Below are positions 39,878 to 48,228 of a stretch of DNA of 64,000 nucleotides, in pieces. The notes under the pieces were generated by a model that worked only from the letters and a program-made list of their open reading frames with translations, had not been told where the DNA came from and made no database searches. The first letter of the stretch is position 1, and the number at the start of each line of letters is the position of its first letter. The stretch is from contig SJSR01000002.1 of the NCBI GenBank assembly GCA_004331795.1, positions 682,001-746,000 of the forward strand. Reading direction: 5' to 3'. Source of the stretch: Erythrobacteraceae bacterium CFH 75059. GTDB taxonomy: Bacteria; Pseudomonadota; Alphaproteobacteria; Sphingomonadales; Sphingomonadaceae. The position numbers were made by a program, and so were the translations under genes.

Positions 39878-42091
39878 TCAGCTCTGCGCGTCGCCGGCAC
39901 GCGGGGCACGCGCCGACAGGGTGAAGCAGGCGGGCGAGCCACCGCCTTTCTCTCCCCCGGCGATCAGCGACGGGCCGGCGCCGAGCGCGGCGACGGGTGC
40001 TCCGGCCACGGCGAGCGCATAGGGGGAAACCCGGTGACGCGTGCACAGACCGCCGGCACCGTCATCGACCAGCGCGCTCTCGAATTCGAGGCCCTGCGTG
40101 TCTCCGTCGGTCCGCACCACGGTCGCCACGGCCAGTTGACCACCTCCGAAGTCGAGGACGAACTGCGTGCCGACCGGAACATCCTCCAGCCCCTCGATCA
40201 TGGCGCCTGTCCGGGACAGGTTGCGCAGCGTGACCTCGTAGTAATGGTCCTGATGGATGAGGCCCACGCGGCGGAACACCGTGCGGCGCCCGGCCCGCTG
40301 CGCGCCGTCGCGCACCGGTTCGAGCTGCCAGTCGTCCGCGGCAAGCTGCGCGGCGACCTCTTCGGCGGCCAGCGCTTCCGAAAAGACGAAGCCCTGCGCG
40401 TGGGTGATGCCACGACCCCGCAGCGCCTCGAGAAGCGCCATCGAACCGACGCCGGCCGCGACCGTCTCCAGCCGGAGCACCTTGGCAAGCTCCACGATCG
40501 CCTGCACCATTTCAAGGTCGCCGAGCGTGTCGGTGATCGTGCTTTCGAAGAACGACTGCCCCAGCTTGATGGTGCAGAACGGGGCGCGGCGCAGATAGCT
40601 CAGCGAGACATAGCCCGACCCGAACTGGTCGAGCGAGAGCCTGACGCCGCGGCGGAACAGGGCGGAGACGATCCGTTCGACCTCGTCGTGGTCGTTGCGG
40701 TAAAGGTCTTCGCCGACCTCGATCTGCAGCCGCTGCGGATCAAGACCGCTCTCGTCGAGCGCGGCTTCGACGTCGTCGAGAAACTGCCGGTCGGTGAACT
40801 GGACCGGCGAGACCGGCACGACAAGCCGCAGCCCCGCCGGCCACTGCGCGGCGTCGCGACATGCCTGTCGCAGCCCGTCGCGTCCGATGCGGGTGACGAG
40901 GCGGCTTGCCTCCGCAACGGGCATGAAGGTGTCGGCGGAAACCCGGCCTCTCTCAGGATCGTGCCAGACATACTGGAGCTGCAGGGCGCAGACGCGGTTG
41001 TCCGCCAGCGCCACCACCGGCTGATACTCGACCCTGATGTGGCCTGCCTCGATGGCTGCGGCGAGATCCTCTTCCATCTGCCGGCGCAGGCGGTCCTCCG
41101 CCTCGAGATCGACGGCATAGAAGCGGAACTGACCCCGGCCGTTGTGCTTGGCGGCATACAGCGCCAGATCGGCGGCCCGCGTCAGCTCGTCCCGCCCCAC
41201 GCCGTCATAGGGCGCGATGGCAATCCCGACCGAGGTGCCGATGCTGCACCGACCCTCTTCGAGGGCAAAGGGCTGCGAGAGCATGGTGATGATCTTGCGC
41301 GCGAGGTCGCCAAGCTGGCCGCGATCGTCCAGATCGGGCAGCAGCACCTGGAACTCGTCACCCCCCAGACGGCCGATCTCGCCGCGGGAGCCAACGACGC
41401 TCTCGATCCGGCGTGCCACCTCCACCAGCAGCTTGTCGCCGGCCGCATGGCCGAGCGTGTCGTTGACGTGCTTGAAACGGTCGAGGTCGAGCATCATCAG
41501 CGCACAGGCCCGGCGCGAGGCTCCGAAGGCCAGCAGCGTGGCGTCGATGACCTGTTCCATGCGGTAGCGGTTGGCGAGGCCGGTGAGTGCGTCCGACCGC
41601 GCCTGGCGGGCGGCTTCCTGTTCGCCGAGGAACGCGTCGGTCACGTTGATCCCGCTCCCGCGGAAGCCGAGGAACGCGCCCGCCGCGTCGCTGACCGGTC
41701 GCCCGGACAGCCGCAGCACGAGCGTCCGGCCGCCCTCCCCGACCTGAACCGTGAAGCCGGCGAAGGACTTGCGCGCGGCAAGCTTCAGCGCGAGCGACGG
41801 CGCCTCCCCGCCCTGCCCCACGGGCGTCAGCACGGCGGTCAGCGGGCGTCCGATGAGGTCGTCCACCGCCACACCGGCACTCGCGGCGATGCGCGGGCTG
41901 AGATAAGTCACGTGCCCCTGTGCGTCCGTGGCCCAGAACCAGGCGAGTCCCCGCTCCTCGAGATCCTCGATGATCGCCAGCTTGTCCTCGCGCGACAGCG
42001 GAGCGGCGTTCGCGGAAGGGGGCGGAGACGCAGGATCGGACAGGCCGGAGCGACGGCCGCGCATGCGCGTTAGGAACGGCATCTCACCCAT
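39878..42091 (-). CDS. PAS-GGDEF-degenerate EAL-PilZ protein
   Basis: Predicted diguanylate cyclase, 737 aa, no membrane segment. Domains: PAS (about 43-152), GGDEF with intact GGDEF at 243-247 ([12 protein letters not shown]), an EAL-fold domain (about 350-580) and PilZ (about 600-680) with RxxxR as RTVFR (603-607) and NLSRTG (624-629). The EAL domain has lost its catalytic set: EAL is QLQ (371-373), DDFG is DQFG (488-491), the LKID block is IKLG, and the VAEGVE block is VAAGVG. There is no RxxD inhibitory site before GGDEF. It should make c-di-GMP, not degrade it, and sense it through PilZ. The ATG at 42091 (GGA 6 bases upstream) is preferred over 42121. Confidence 0.92.
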   Translation of the reverse strand: MGEMPFLTRMRGRRSGLSDPASPPPSANAAPLSREDKLAIIEDLEERGLAWFWATDAQGHVTYLSPRIAASAGVAVDDLIGRPLTAVLTPVGQGGEAPSLALKLAARKSFAGFTVQVGEGGRTLVLRLSGRPVSDAAGAFLGFRGSGINVTDAFLGEQEAARQARSDALTGLANRYRMEQVIDATLLAFGASRRACALMMLDLDRFKHVNDTLGHAAGDKLLVEVARRIESVVGSRGEIGRLGGDEFQVLLPDLDDRGQLGDLARKIITMLSQPFALEEGRCSIGTSVGIAIAPYDGVGRDELTRAADLALYAAKHNGRGQFRFYAVDLEAEDRLRRQMEEDLAAAIEAGHIRVEYQPVVALADNRVCALQLQYVWHDPERGRVSADTFMPVAEASRLVTRIGRDGLRQACRDAAQWPAGLRLVVPVSPVQFTDRQFLDDVEAALDESGLDPQRLQIEVGEDLYRNDHDEVERIVSALFRRGVRLSLDQFGSGYVSLSYLRRAPFCTIKLGQSFFESTITDTLGDLEMVQAIVELAKVLRLETVAAGVGSMALLEALRGRGITHAQGFVFSEALAAEEVAAQLAADDWQLEPVRDGAQRAGRRTVFRRVGLIHQDHYYEVTLRNLSRTGAMIEGLEDVPVGTQFVLDFGGGQLAVATVVRTDGDTQGLEFESALVDDGAGGLCTRHRVSPYALAVAGAPVAALGAGPSLIAGGEKGGGSPACFTLSARAPRAGDAQS

Positions 42092-42213
42092 TATTCCGCA
42101 CCCGCCGACTGCCCGATCCAACCGTTCCGCACGCCGCGCACTCTGGTCGATGCGTGGTTAGCATGAGGTAAAGGCGCGCTTCGCGATCCACCCCTGAGGT
42201 GCAGGTACTCCTC

Positions 42214-42239
42214 GGAACCTCGCCCCCGCAGGCTCCGTT
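42214..42239 (+). promoter_or_regulatory. Consensus EcfG-type stress promoter
   Basis: GGAAC (42214-42218), 17 bases, CGTT (42236-42239): an exact match to the GGAAC-N16/17-CGTT consensus of the alphaproteobacterial general stress sigma factor EcfG. It ends 24 bases before the ATG of the PQQ-type sugar dehydrogenase, leaving room for the AGGAGG ribosome binding site. The surrounding 172-base gap holds nothing else I recognise. Confidence 0.55.
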
Positions 42240-42263
42240 CGGTCTGCAGATCAGGAGGCTTGC

Positions 42264-43442
42264 ATGAAAACTCTTCTCGTAACCGCCGCGGCCGCGCTCC
42301 TCGCGGTGCCGGTGGCAGCGCAAAGCGATTCGCCGCCCAGCCAGCCGCTGCCGGAACGCAGCACGGTCCGGACGGAGGCCGGAACCTTGCAGATGCAGGT
42401 CATCGCACGGGGGCTGGAGCATCCGTGGGCCGTGGCCCTGCTGCCCGACCGGCAGGCGCTGGTGACGGAGCGCAATTCCGGGCGCCTGCTCGTCGTCAAC
42501 ACCGCCGACGGCAGCCGACGCGCCGTCTCTGGCGTGCCGCAGATCTTCCGCTTCAAGGGTGAAACGGGTCGCAGCCAGGCGGGATTGTTCGACGTCAAGC
42601 TGCATCCCGGCTTTGCGCAGAACCGGCTCGTCTATCTCAGCCTGTCGGCGCCCACCGAACGGGGTGCGACGCTCAAGATCGTCCGCGGGCGGCTCGTCGA
42701 CGAGAGGGGCAGCGCCCGGCTGGAGGACGTGACCGACATCTTTTCGCTGCAGGAGGACGATCAGGACTCGAGCGGCCTGCACTTCGGTGGGCGGATGGCG
42801 ATCCATGCGCCCACCAACGCGCTGTTCCTGACCGTGGGCGACCGCCGCAACATCTCGCGCGCGCAGGACGGCGAGGATCAGGCCGGCTCCATCCTGCGCA
42901 TGACGCTGGATGGCGACGTCCACCCCGACAATCCGCACCGCGGCGAAGGCGACATCAACGACTACATCTTCGCCATGGGCAGCCGCAACAGCCAGGCGCT
43001 CACCCTCGACTCGCGGGGACGGCTGTGGTCCGTCGAGCATGGACCTCAGCGCGGCGACCGCGTCGACCTCGTGCGCAGTGGCGCCAACCTTGGCTGGCCG
43101 TTCATCACCGGCGGCAGGGACTATTCCGATGCGCCGATCGGCGTCGGGCTCAGCCACCCCGGCATGACTTCGCCACTGCACGTGTTCGCAGAGACGATCG
43201 CGCCGTCCGGCGCGGCCTTCTACGACGCGGCGGCGCTGCCCGCGTGGCGTGGGAACATGCTCGTCGGCGGGCTCTACAATCAGGCGCTGGTGCGGGTGGT
43301 CGTCGACGGAGAGCGGGTCGCCGCGGTGCACACGGTTCCGGTCGGCCGCCGCATCCGCGACGTGCAGGTCGCCCCGGATGGCAGCATCTGGATGGTGACG
43401 GAACATGCGGACGGGGAACTGGTGCGGCTCTCGGCACGCTGA
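42264..43442 (+). CDS. PQQ-dependent soluble aldose sugar dehydrogenase
   Basis: Periplasmic six-bladed beta-propeller of the soluble glucose/aldose dehydrogenase family, 392 aa. Signal peptide MKTLLVTAAAALLAVPVAAQ with cleavage after AQ. Family signatures are ARGLEHPWAVALLPDRQALV, TERNSGRLLVV, SQAGLFDVKLHPGF, DSSGLHFGGRMAI with the probable catalytic His, FAMGSRNSQALTLDSRG and VEHGPQRGDRVDL. Uses PQQ to oxidise sugars and passes electrons to the respiratory chain; no PQQ synthesis genes are in the window. AGGAGG precedes the ATG and a consensus EcfG-like promoter lies upstream, suggesting stress induction. Confidence 0.92.
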   Translation: MKTLLVTAAAALLAVPVAAQSDSPPSQPLPERSTVRTEAGTLQMQVIARGLEHPWAVALLPDRQALVTERNSGRLLVVNTADGSRRAVSGVPQIFRFKGETGRSQAGLFDVKLHPGFAQNRLVYLSLSAPTERGATLKIVRGRLVDERGSARLEDVTDIFSLQEDDQDSSGLHFGGRMAIHAPTNALFLTVGDRRNISRAQDGEDQAGSILRMTLDGDVHPDNPHRGEGDINDYIFAMGSRNSQALTLDSRGRLWSVEHGPQRGDRVDLVRSGANLGWPFITGGRDYSDAPIGVGLSHPGMTSPLHVFAETIAPSGAAFYDAAALPAWRGNMLVGGLYNQALVRVVVDGERVAAVHTVPVGRRIRDVQVAPDGSIWMVTEHADGELVRLSAR

Positions 43443-43505
43443 ACCGCCTGCCCGCTCCCCGCGGCCGCTTGCCAAGACCCGGACCGGCGTGCACCCTGCG
43501 TCCCG

Positions 43506-43526
43506 GGCGGAACGCCGCGTTCCGCC
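43506..43526. repeat. 21-base perfect palindrome before the ferredoxin reductase gene
   Basis: GGCGGAACG (43506-43514), CCG, CGTTCCGCC (43518-43526): perfect 9-bp arms with a 3-base centre, ending 17 bases before the ATG at 43544. No T-run follows on the plus strand. It could be an operator or an RNA hairpin next to the ribosome binding site AAAGGGGGG. It is the only notable feature of the 101-base gap. Confidence 0.6.
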
Positions 43527-43543
43527 GGAAAAAGGGGGGCGCC

Positions 43544-44875
43544 ATGCACCACCTTGCGATCGTCGGGGCAGGTCCGGCCGGCTTTTACACCGCGGAAGCG
43601 GCGGCGAGGCGCTGGAACGATGCCGTTCAGATCGACATCATCGACGCGCTTCCCGCCCCTTTCGGCCTCATCCGCAGCGGCGTTGCGCCCGATCACCAGT
43701 CGATCAAAGCGGTGGCCCGCCGCTATGCCCAGACCGCCGCGTCACCCCCCGTCCGCTTCGTCGGGAATGTCCGCGTCGGTCTGGACGTGACGCTTGCCGA
43801 ACTGCTGGAGCTTTACGACGCGGTCGTCCTTGCGACCGGCGCGCCGGAGGACCGGCCGCTCGGGCTCCCGGGCGAGGACCTGCCGAACGTGTTCGGCAGT
43901 GCCGCGTTCGTCGGGTGGTACAACGGGCATCCGGCCCACGCCGCCCTGAAGCCCGACCTCTCCGGCCGGCATGCGGTTGTGGTCGGCATGGGCAATGTCG
44001 CCCTCGACGTCGCCCGCGTCCTCGCCAAGACCCCCGAGGAGTTCGCCGGAGCCGACATCGTCGCCCACGCCCTCGACACCCTCTCCGCGAGCGCCATCTC
44101 GCGCATCACCATTCTGGGTCGGCGGGGACCGCACCAGATCGCCATGACGCCCAAGGAGCTGGGCGAACTGCTTCACCTTGCCCGCGCCTCGCCGCACGTC
44201 GATGCCGCCGACCTGCCGCCGGCAGAGGACGACGCCGCGCTGGAGCCGGGTCGGCGCAAGTCGGTCGCCCTGTTGCGGCAGTTCGCGCGGGAGGATGGCC
44301 CGGGCAAGCCGGTCCGCATCGCCTTCGACCTGTTCGCCGCGCCGGTCGCCTTCAGGGGCGACACGCGGGTGCGGCAGGTGGAGGTGGAACGCACCCGGCT
44401 GGAGGGCGACCGGGCCGTGGGCACGGGCGCGCGCTACCGTGTCCCCGCCGATCTCGTCGTCACCTGCACCGGCTATCGCAGCACGGCTCTGGAAGGAGCG
44501 CCTTTCGACCATCAGGCAGGCCGCTTCGTCAACGAGGGCGGACGCGTGGCTCCGGGACTCTATTGCGTGGGCTGGGCGCGGCGCGGCCCGACCGGGACCA
44601 TCGGCACCAACCGGCCCGACGGGGAGGAGGTGGTGGAACGGCTCGAGACCGACGGCTGGCGCGCCGGCGGTGCGCGCCGCGGCCGCGAAGGACTGGACGC
44701 CCTTGTCGACGCGCGGGGTATCGACGCGGTGACCTTCGACGACTGGCTGAGGATTGATGCCGCGGAGGTCGCAGCCGCACGGCCCGGCGCACCGCGCGAG
44801 AAGTTCGTCAGCGTCGCCGCCATGCTGCAGGCGCGCACGCTGCTTAAGGAAAAAACTCCTCGTCCACCGCCTTGA
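43544..44875 (+). CDS. Ferredoxin/adrenodoxin-NADP reductase family FAD enzyme
   Basis: 443 aa flavoprotein of the adrenodoxin reductase/FprA type. FAD-binding IVGAGPAGFYTAEAAAR (about 5-22), the family motif PFGLIRSGVAPDHQSIK, YDAVVLATGAPEDRPLGLPGE, the NADPH fold VVVGMGNVALDVARVL, and the C-terminal YCVGWARRGPTGTIGTNRPD are all present. It shuttles electrons between NADPH and ferredoxin; KorAB in this window also uses ferredoxin. The ATG at 43544 has AAAGGGGGG 4-12 bases upstream. The frame extends to 43025 but only inside the upstream gene. Its 3' end overlaps the converging mrr gene by 32 bases. Confidence 0.92.
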   Translation: MHHLAIVGAGPAGFYTAEAAARRWNDAVQIDIIDALPAPFGLIRSGVAPDHQSIKAVARRYAQTAASPPVRFVGNVRVGLDVTLAELLELYDAVVLATGAPEDRPLGLPGEDLPNVFGSAAFVGWYNGHPAHAALKPDLSGRHAVVVGMGNVALDVARVLAKTPEEFAGADIVAHALDTLSASAISRITILGRRGPHQIAMTPKELGELLHLARASPHVDAADLPPAEDDAALEPGRRKSVALLRQFAREDGPGKPVRIAFDLFAAPVAFRGDTRVRQVEVERTRLEGDRAVGTGARYRVPADLVVTCTGYRSTALEGAPFDHQAGRFVNEGGRVAPGLYCVGWARRGPTGTIGTNRPDGEEVVERLETDGWRAGGARRGREGLDALVDARGIDAVTFDDWLRIDAAEVAAARPGAPREKFVSVAAMLQARTLLKEKTPRPPP

Positions 44876-45764
44876 TCGCGATGCGCTCCTCGACCCGGCA
44901 GCCGACCGAGTGACGAACCATCAGCCGCCCCAGCGTCTCGCCATCGACCAGCACGATGCGCTTGCTCAATCCGTCGGCGGTCTGGCGTGCCTGATGCGAG
45001 AAACGGGCGGTCGTCACGAACAGGCCCTTGCGCGCCTTGCGCTGGTCAAGGGCGCCGAAGAACCCGCGGATCGCCTCCGCACCGACGGCGGTTCCGGGTG
45101 CGTAACGCTTCGCCTGCACATAGACCTGTTCCAGCCCGAGTTCATCCTGATTGATGACGCCATCAACCCCGCCATCGCCGCTGCCGCCCAGAACCTCGCC
45201 CATCTCGTCGGGTGACCCGCCATAGCCCATGGCAATCAGCAGCCTGACGACGGCTTGCTCGAAGAAGGCCGGGGGCGCGGCGACGAGCCGGGCGAGCAGG
45301 TCCGCCGCAAGGGCGCTTTCCAGCTCCTCGCGTGCGCGCAGCATGCGTTCGTTCGGGGGCAACTCCTGCTCGGCTTCGGGGGGTGACGTGGCATCCGCTT
45401 CCCGTTTCGTCGACGATGTGACGAACGCTTCGAAAGCCGCATAGCGCCTGAGAGAGGCGGTGGTGATGCGCCCGGGAGCTTCCCTGAGCGCGGCTTCGCC
45501 CTCGCGCGTGATCGCGAAGACGCCGCGGCTCATGGGCGCGAGCAGTCCCGCCTTGCAGAGGTAGGTCTTGGCCCAGTGCACGCGGTTTGCAAACGTCGTC
45601 TGGCGCCCGGAGGGGAGCCGCTGCGCCTGCTGCTCCTGCGTCAGCGCGAAGCGGAGGGCCAGCCGGTCCACCATGTCACGCACCCGCGTCGTTCCGCCGG
45701 CAGCCTCCTCGAGGAGCGGGAGCATGAGCGTCTGGAAGTCGGGCACCTCGGGCCGCATCGGCAT
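44844..45764 (-). CDS. mrr: Mrr-type restriction endonuclease
   Basis: Predicted type IV (modification-dependent) nuclease, 306 aa. The N-terminal winged-helix Mrr_N domain (VPDFQTLMLPLLEEAAGG, then RVHWAKTYLCKAGLL and ITREGEAAL) is followed by a linker and the PD-(D/E)xK catalytic domain: GGSGDGGVDGVIN supplies the Asp and VYVQAKRY supplies QxK. Both look intact. The ATG at 45764 has GGGGAGG 9 bases upstream. It follows a small secreted-protein gene by 26 bases and dnaN beyond it, all on the same strand. It overlaps the converging reductase gene by 32 bases. It may cut methylated foreign DNA; specificity unknown. Confidence 0.88.
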   Translation of the reverse strand: MPMRPEVPDFQTLMLPLLEEAAGGTTRVRDMVDRLALRFALTQEQQAQRLPSGRQTTFANRVHWAKTYLCKAGLLAPMSRGVFAITREGEAALREAPGRITTASLRRYAAFEAFVTSSTKREADATSPPEAEQELPPNERMLRAREELESALAADLLARLVAAPPAFFEQAVVRLLIAMGYGGSPDEMGEVLGGSGDGGVDGVINQDELGLEQVYVQAKRYAPGTAVGAEAIRGFFGALDQRKARKGLFVTTARFSHQARQTADGLSKRIVLVDGETLGRLMVRHSVGCRVEERIAIKAVDEEFFP

Positions 45765-45790
45765 CGGCGGCAACCTCCCCTTGCGAGCGG

Positions 45791-46153
45791 TTAGCGGGCG
45801 TCGCCCTCCTCGAGAGCGGCAATCTGCCGGCCGAAGGCCTGGATTCGCTGGCCAATCACGCGCGCGGCGGCTTCGCACCGCGGAGCGAGCGCAGCGGCGC
45901 CCGCGATCGTCTGCTGCAGCGCCTCCCGGGTGCCCCAGGCCTCGAGCGTTCCGCCACTCCGCGCTTCGTAGCGCCCCATCCAGTATGTCGCGACAGCCGC
46001 CAGTCCCGACTTCTGCTGTGCATCCTCAACCTGCCCGGAGGCTGCTAAAGCCATCAGCGCGCACCGCATCTCCTCGTCAGGGCTGAGCGCATCCTGCGCC
46101 GATAGCGGCTGGGCAAGGCACAGGAGCGCCGCGGCGACAGGAAACAAGCGCAT
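45791..46153 (-). CDS. Small exported protein of unknown function
   Basis: 120 aa with a clear signal peptide (MRLFPVAAALLCLAQPLSAQ, cleavage after SAQ). The mature part is helical, with two cysteines (MRCALMAL and PRCEAA) that may form a disulfide, and an Ala-rich C-terminus. It starts 3 bases after the dnaN stop and ends 26 bases before mrr, so it sits within a dnaN transcription unit. I do not recognise a domain; the start, signal peptide and spacing make it a believable gene. Confidence 0.75.
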   Translation of the reverse strand: MRLFPVAAALLCLAQPLSAQDALSPDEEMRCALMALAASGQVEDAQQKSGLAAVATYWMGRYEARSGGTLEAWGTREALQQTIAGAAALAPRCEAAARVIGQRIQAFGRQIAALEEGDAR

Positions 46154-46156
46154 GGA

Positions 46157-47293
46157 TCAGACCCTCATCGGCATGAGAACATACAGGGCGGATGCCTGGT
46201 CATTCTTGCGGATCAGTGTCGGCGCTCCGGCATCGGCAAGGTGCACCTCGACCACGTCGGAGTCCATCTGGCTCAGGATGTCCTTGAGATAATTGGCGTT
46301 GAATCCGATCTCTAGCCCGTCCGCCGCATATTCGGCGGCGAGTTCCTCGGCGGCGGTGCCGTTGTCGGGCGATGTGACGGACAAGGTCACTCGGTCATTG
46401 TCGAGTCCCATCTTGACGGCCCGCGTCTTTTCCGTCGCGATCGTCGCCACCCGGTCGACGGCCTGGTAGAACAGGCGCGGATCGAGGCGGAGCAGCTTGT
46501 CGTTCGCGGTCGGAATGACCCGGCTGTAATCGGGAAAGGTTCCGTCGATCAGCTTGGAGGTGAGCACCACCCCGTTCTCGCCGCCCAGGGTGAAGCGCAC
46601 CTTCGACGGGGACAGATCGACCCGCACCTCGGCGTCGAGCGCCTCCTCCAGCAGCTTGCGCAGTTCGGCCACCGTTTTGCGCGGAATGATGACGTCCGGC
46701 ATCCCCTCTGCGCCTTCCGGTCGCGAAAGCGTGAACCGCGCCAGCCGGTGTCCGTCCGTCGCGGCCGCGCGCATCACCGGACCTGACCCGTTCTCCCCGT
46801 CCGACACATGCAGGAAGATGCCGTTCAGGTAATAGCGGGTCTCCTCGGTGGAGATGGCAAAGCGCGTGCGGTCGATCAGCTCGGCCAGCAACCGGCCCGG
46901 CAGGGTGAATGTGGTCGGCAGGTCACCCTCGACAATGGTCGGGAAGTCGTCGCGCGGCAGGGTGGGAAGCTGAAACCGGCTCCGTCCCGCCTTCACCGTC
47001 ATGCGGTTGTCGGCCGCCTCGAGGCTCACCTGGCTCCCGTCGGGCAGCTTGCGCGCGATGTCGAACAGCAGGTGGGCCGAAACGGTGATGGCGCCCGGCG
47101 TGTCGACGCCGGCCGCGGGGATGTGCTCGACAACCTGCAGGTCGAGGTCGGTGGCCATGACCTTCAGCGACCCGCCGGCCTCGGCCTCGATCAGCACGTT
47201 CGACAGGATGGGGATGGTGTTGCGCCGCTCGACGACGGACTGGACGTGGGACAGGCAGCGCAGCAGCGTTGCACGTTCCAGAGTGGCTTTCAT
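46157..47293 (-). CDS. dnaN: DNA polymerase III beta sliding clamp
   Basis: Ring-shaped processivity clamp for DnaE, 378 aa from ATG 47293 (MKATLERATLLRCLSHVQSV). Three repeated clamp domains are visible. VVERRNTIPILSNVLIEA, RAAATDGHRLARF and the C-terminal ASALYVLMPMRV are family signatures; the last ends in the usual MPMR(V/L). TAGGA lies 5 bases upstream. It is not next to dnaA or an origin here, which is common in alphaproteobacteria. The upstream frame to 47383 is not part of the protein. Confidence 0.97.
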   Translation of the reverse strand: MKATLERATLLRCLSHVQSVVERRNTIPILSNVLIEAEAGGSLKVMATDLDLQVVEHIPAAGVDTPGAITVSAHLLFDIARKLPDGSQVSLEAADNRMTVKAGRSRFQLPTLPRDDFPTIVEGDLPTTFTLPGRLLAELIDRTRFAISTEETRYYLNGIFLHVSDGENGSGPVMRAAATDGHRLARFTLSRPEGAEGMPDVIIPRKTVAELRKLLEEALDAEVRVDLSPSKVRFTLGGENGVVLTSKLIDGTFPDYSRVIPTANDKLLRLDPRLFYQAVDRVATIATEKTRAVKMGLDNDRVTLSVTSPDNGTAAEELAAEYAADGLEIGFNANYLKDILSQMDSDVVEVHLADAGAPTLIRKNDQASALYVLMPMRV

Positions 47294-47384
47294 CGTGTTC
47301 CTACCCCTGTAGATCGCTTGCGGGCATGGCCGCGGACTCGCCGCAGGCAACGGCGTGGCCTTGACACCATCCTTAGCCGCCACA

Positions 47385-47411
47385 CCGCCCGCGGCAAGCG
47401 GGCGCGGGCGG
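47385..47411. repeat. Strong hairpin between fabG and dnaN
   Basis: CCGCCCGCG (47385-47393) and CGCGGGCGG (47403-47411) are perfect 9-base inverted arms around a 9-base loop in the 145-base gap. On the minus strand it would follow fabG, so it is either a fabG terminator lacking a T-run or a structure in the dnaN leader. Confidence 0.45.
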
Positions 47412-47438
47412 ACACCGCACGACGCTGGGGAAAACAGT

Positions 47439-48191
47439 TCAGGACAGCATCGCCATGCCGCCGTTCACATGCAGCGTCTGGCCGGTGATGTAGCCCGCCT
47501 CGCGGCTGGCGAGAAAGGCCACGGCCGCGCCGACCTCCTCGCCGGTGCCCATCCGCCCGAGCGGAATGCGCGCGTTGAGCGCCGCCTTCTGCGCCTCGGG
47601 CAATGTGTCGGTCATGGCTGAACGGATGAAGCCGGGCGCGACGCAGTTCGCCGTGATGCCCCTCGTGGCGATCTCCTGGGCCAGCGCCTTGGTCATGCCG
47701 GTCAGCCCCGCCTTGGCGGCCGCGTAGTTCATCTGGCCGGGATTGCCCATCAGCCCCACCACGCTGGTGATGGAAACGATGCGGCCGAACCGCGCCTTCA
47801 TCATCGGCTTGACGGCCGCGCGCATCAGCCGGAACGCGGCTTCCAGGTTGATGCGGATCACCTGATCCCACTCCTCGTCCTTCATCCTGAGCGCGAGGTT
47901 GTCGCGGGTGATGCCGGCGTTGTTGACGAGAATGTCGAGCTGCCCGAGCGTCGCCAGCGCAGCCGGCACGAGTTCCTCGACCTGCACCGGATCCGACAGG
48001 TCGCAGGTGATCTCGACATGCTCGCCGCCGAACGACTCGTGCAGTTCATCCTTGAACGCCCGCAGCTTGGCCGCGTTGCTGCCGGTCAGCGCGAGGCGGG
48101 CGCCCTGCGCGGCGAGCGAACGGGCGATGGCCGATCCGATCCCTCCGCTGGCGCCTGTGACCAGCGCCGTCATGCCGTTCAGTGAAAACAT
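47439..48191 (-). CDS. fabG: 3-oxoacyl-ACP reductase
   Basis: NADPH-dependent reduction of beta-ketoacyl-ACP in fatty acid elongation, 250 aa. TGASGGIGSAIA cofactor site, NNAGITRDNLALRMKDEEW (strongly FabG-like), catalytic Ser in ITSVVGLMGNPGQ, YAAAKAG for YxxxK and the ending VAFLASREAGYITGQTLHVN. It lies 37 bases after fabD on the same strand, the normal fab order, which separates it from the other SDR genes of the window. Confidence 0.95.
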   Translation of the reverse strand: MFSLNGMTALVTGASGGIGSAIARSLAAQGARLALTGSNAAKLRAFKDELHESFGGEHVEITCDLSDPVQVEELVPAALATLGQLDILVNNAGITRDNLALRMKDEEWDQVIRINLEAAFRLMRAAVKPMMKARFGRIVSITSVVGLMGNPGQMNYAAAKAGLTGMTKALAQEIATRGITANCVAPGFIRSAMTDTLPEAQKAALNARIPLGRMGTGEEVGAAVAFLASREAGYITGQTLHVNGGMAMLS

Positions 48192-48228
48192 CGCCGCTCT
48201 CCGTTCCTTCTTTGCCGATCCGGTGCCG

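Noticed and set aside
37945-39924. 659-codon plus-strand frame opposite lepA
   Set aside because: LepA is certain on the minus strand; the antisense product is a low-complexity shadow rich in Asp, Arg, Val and His.
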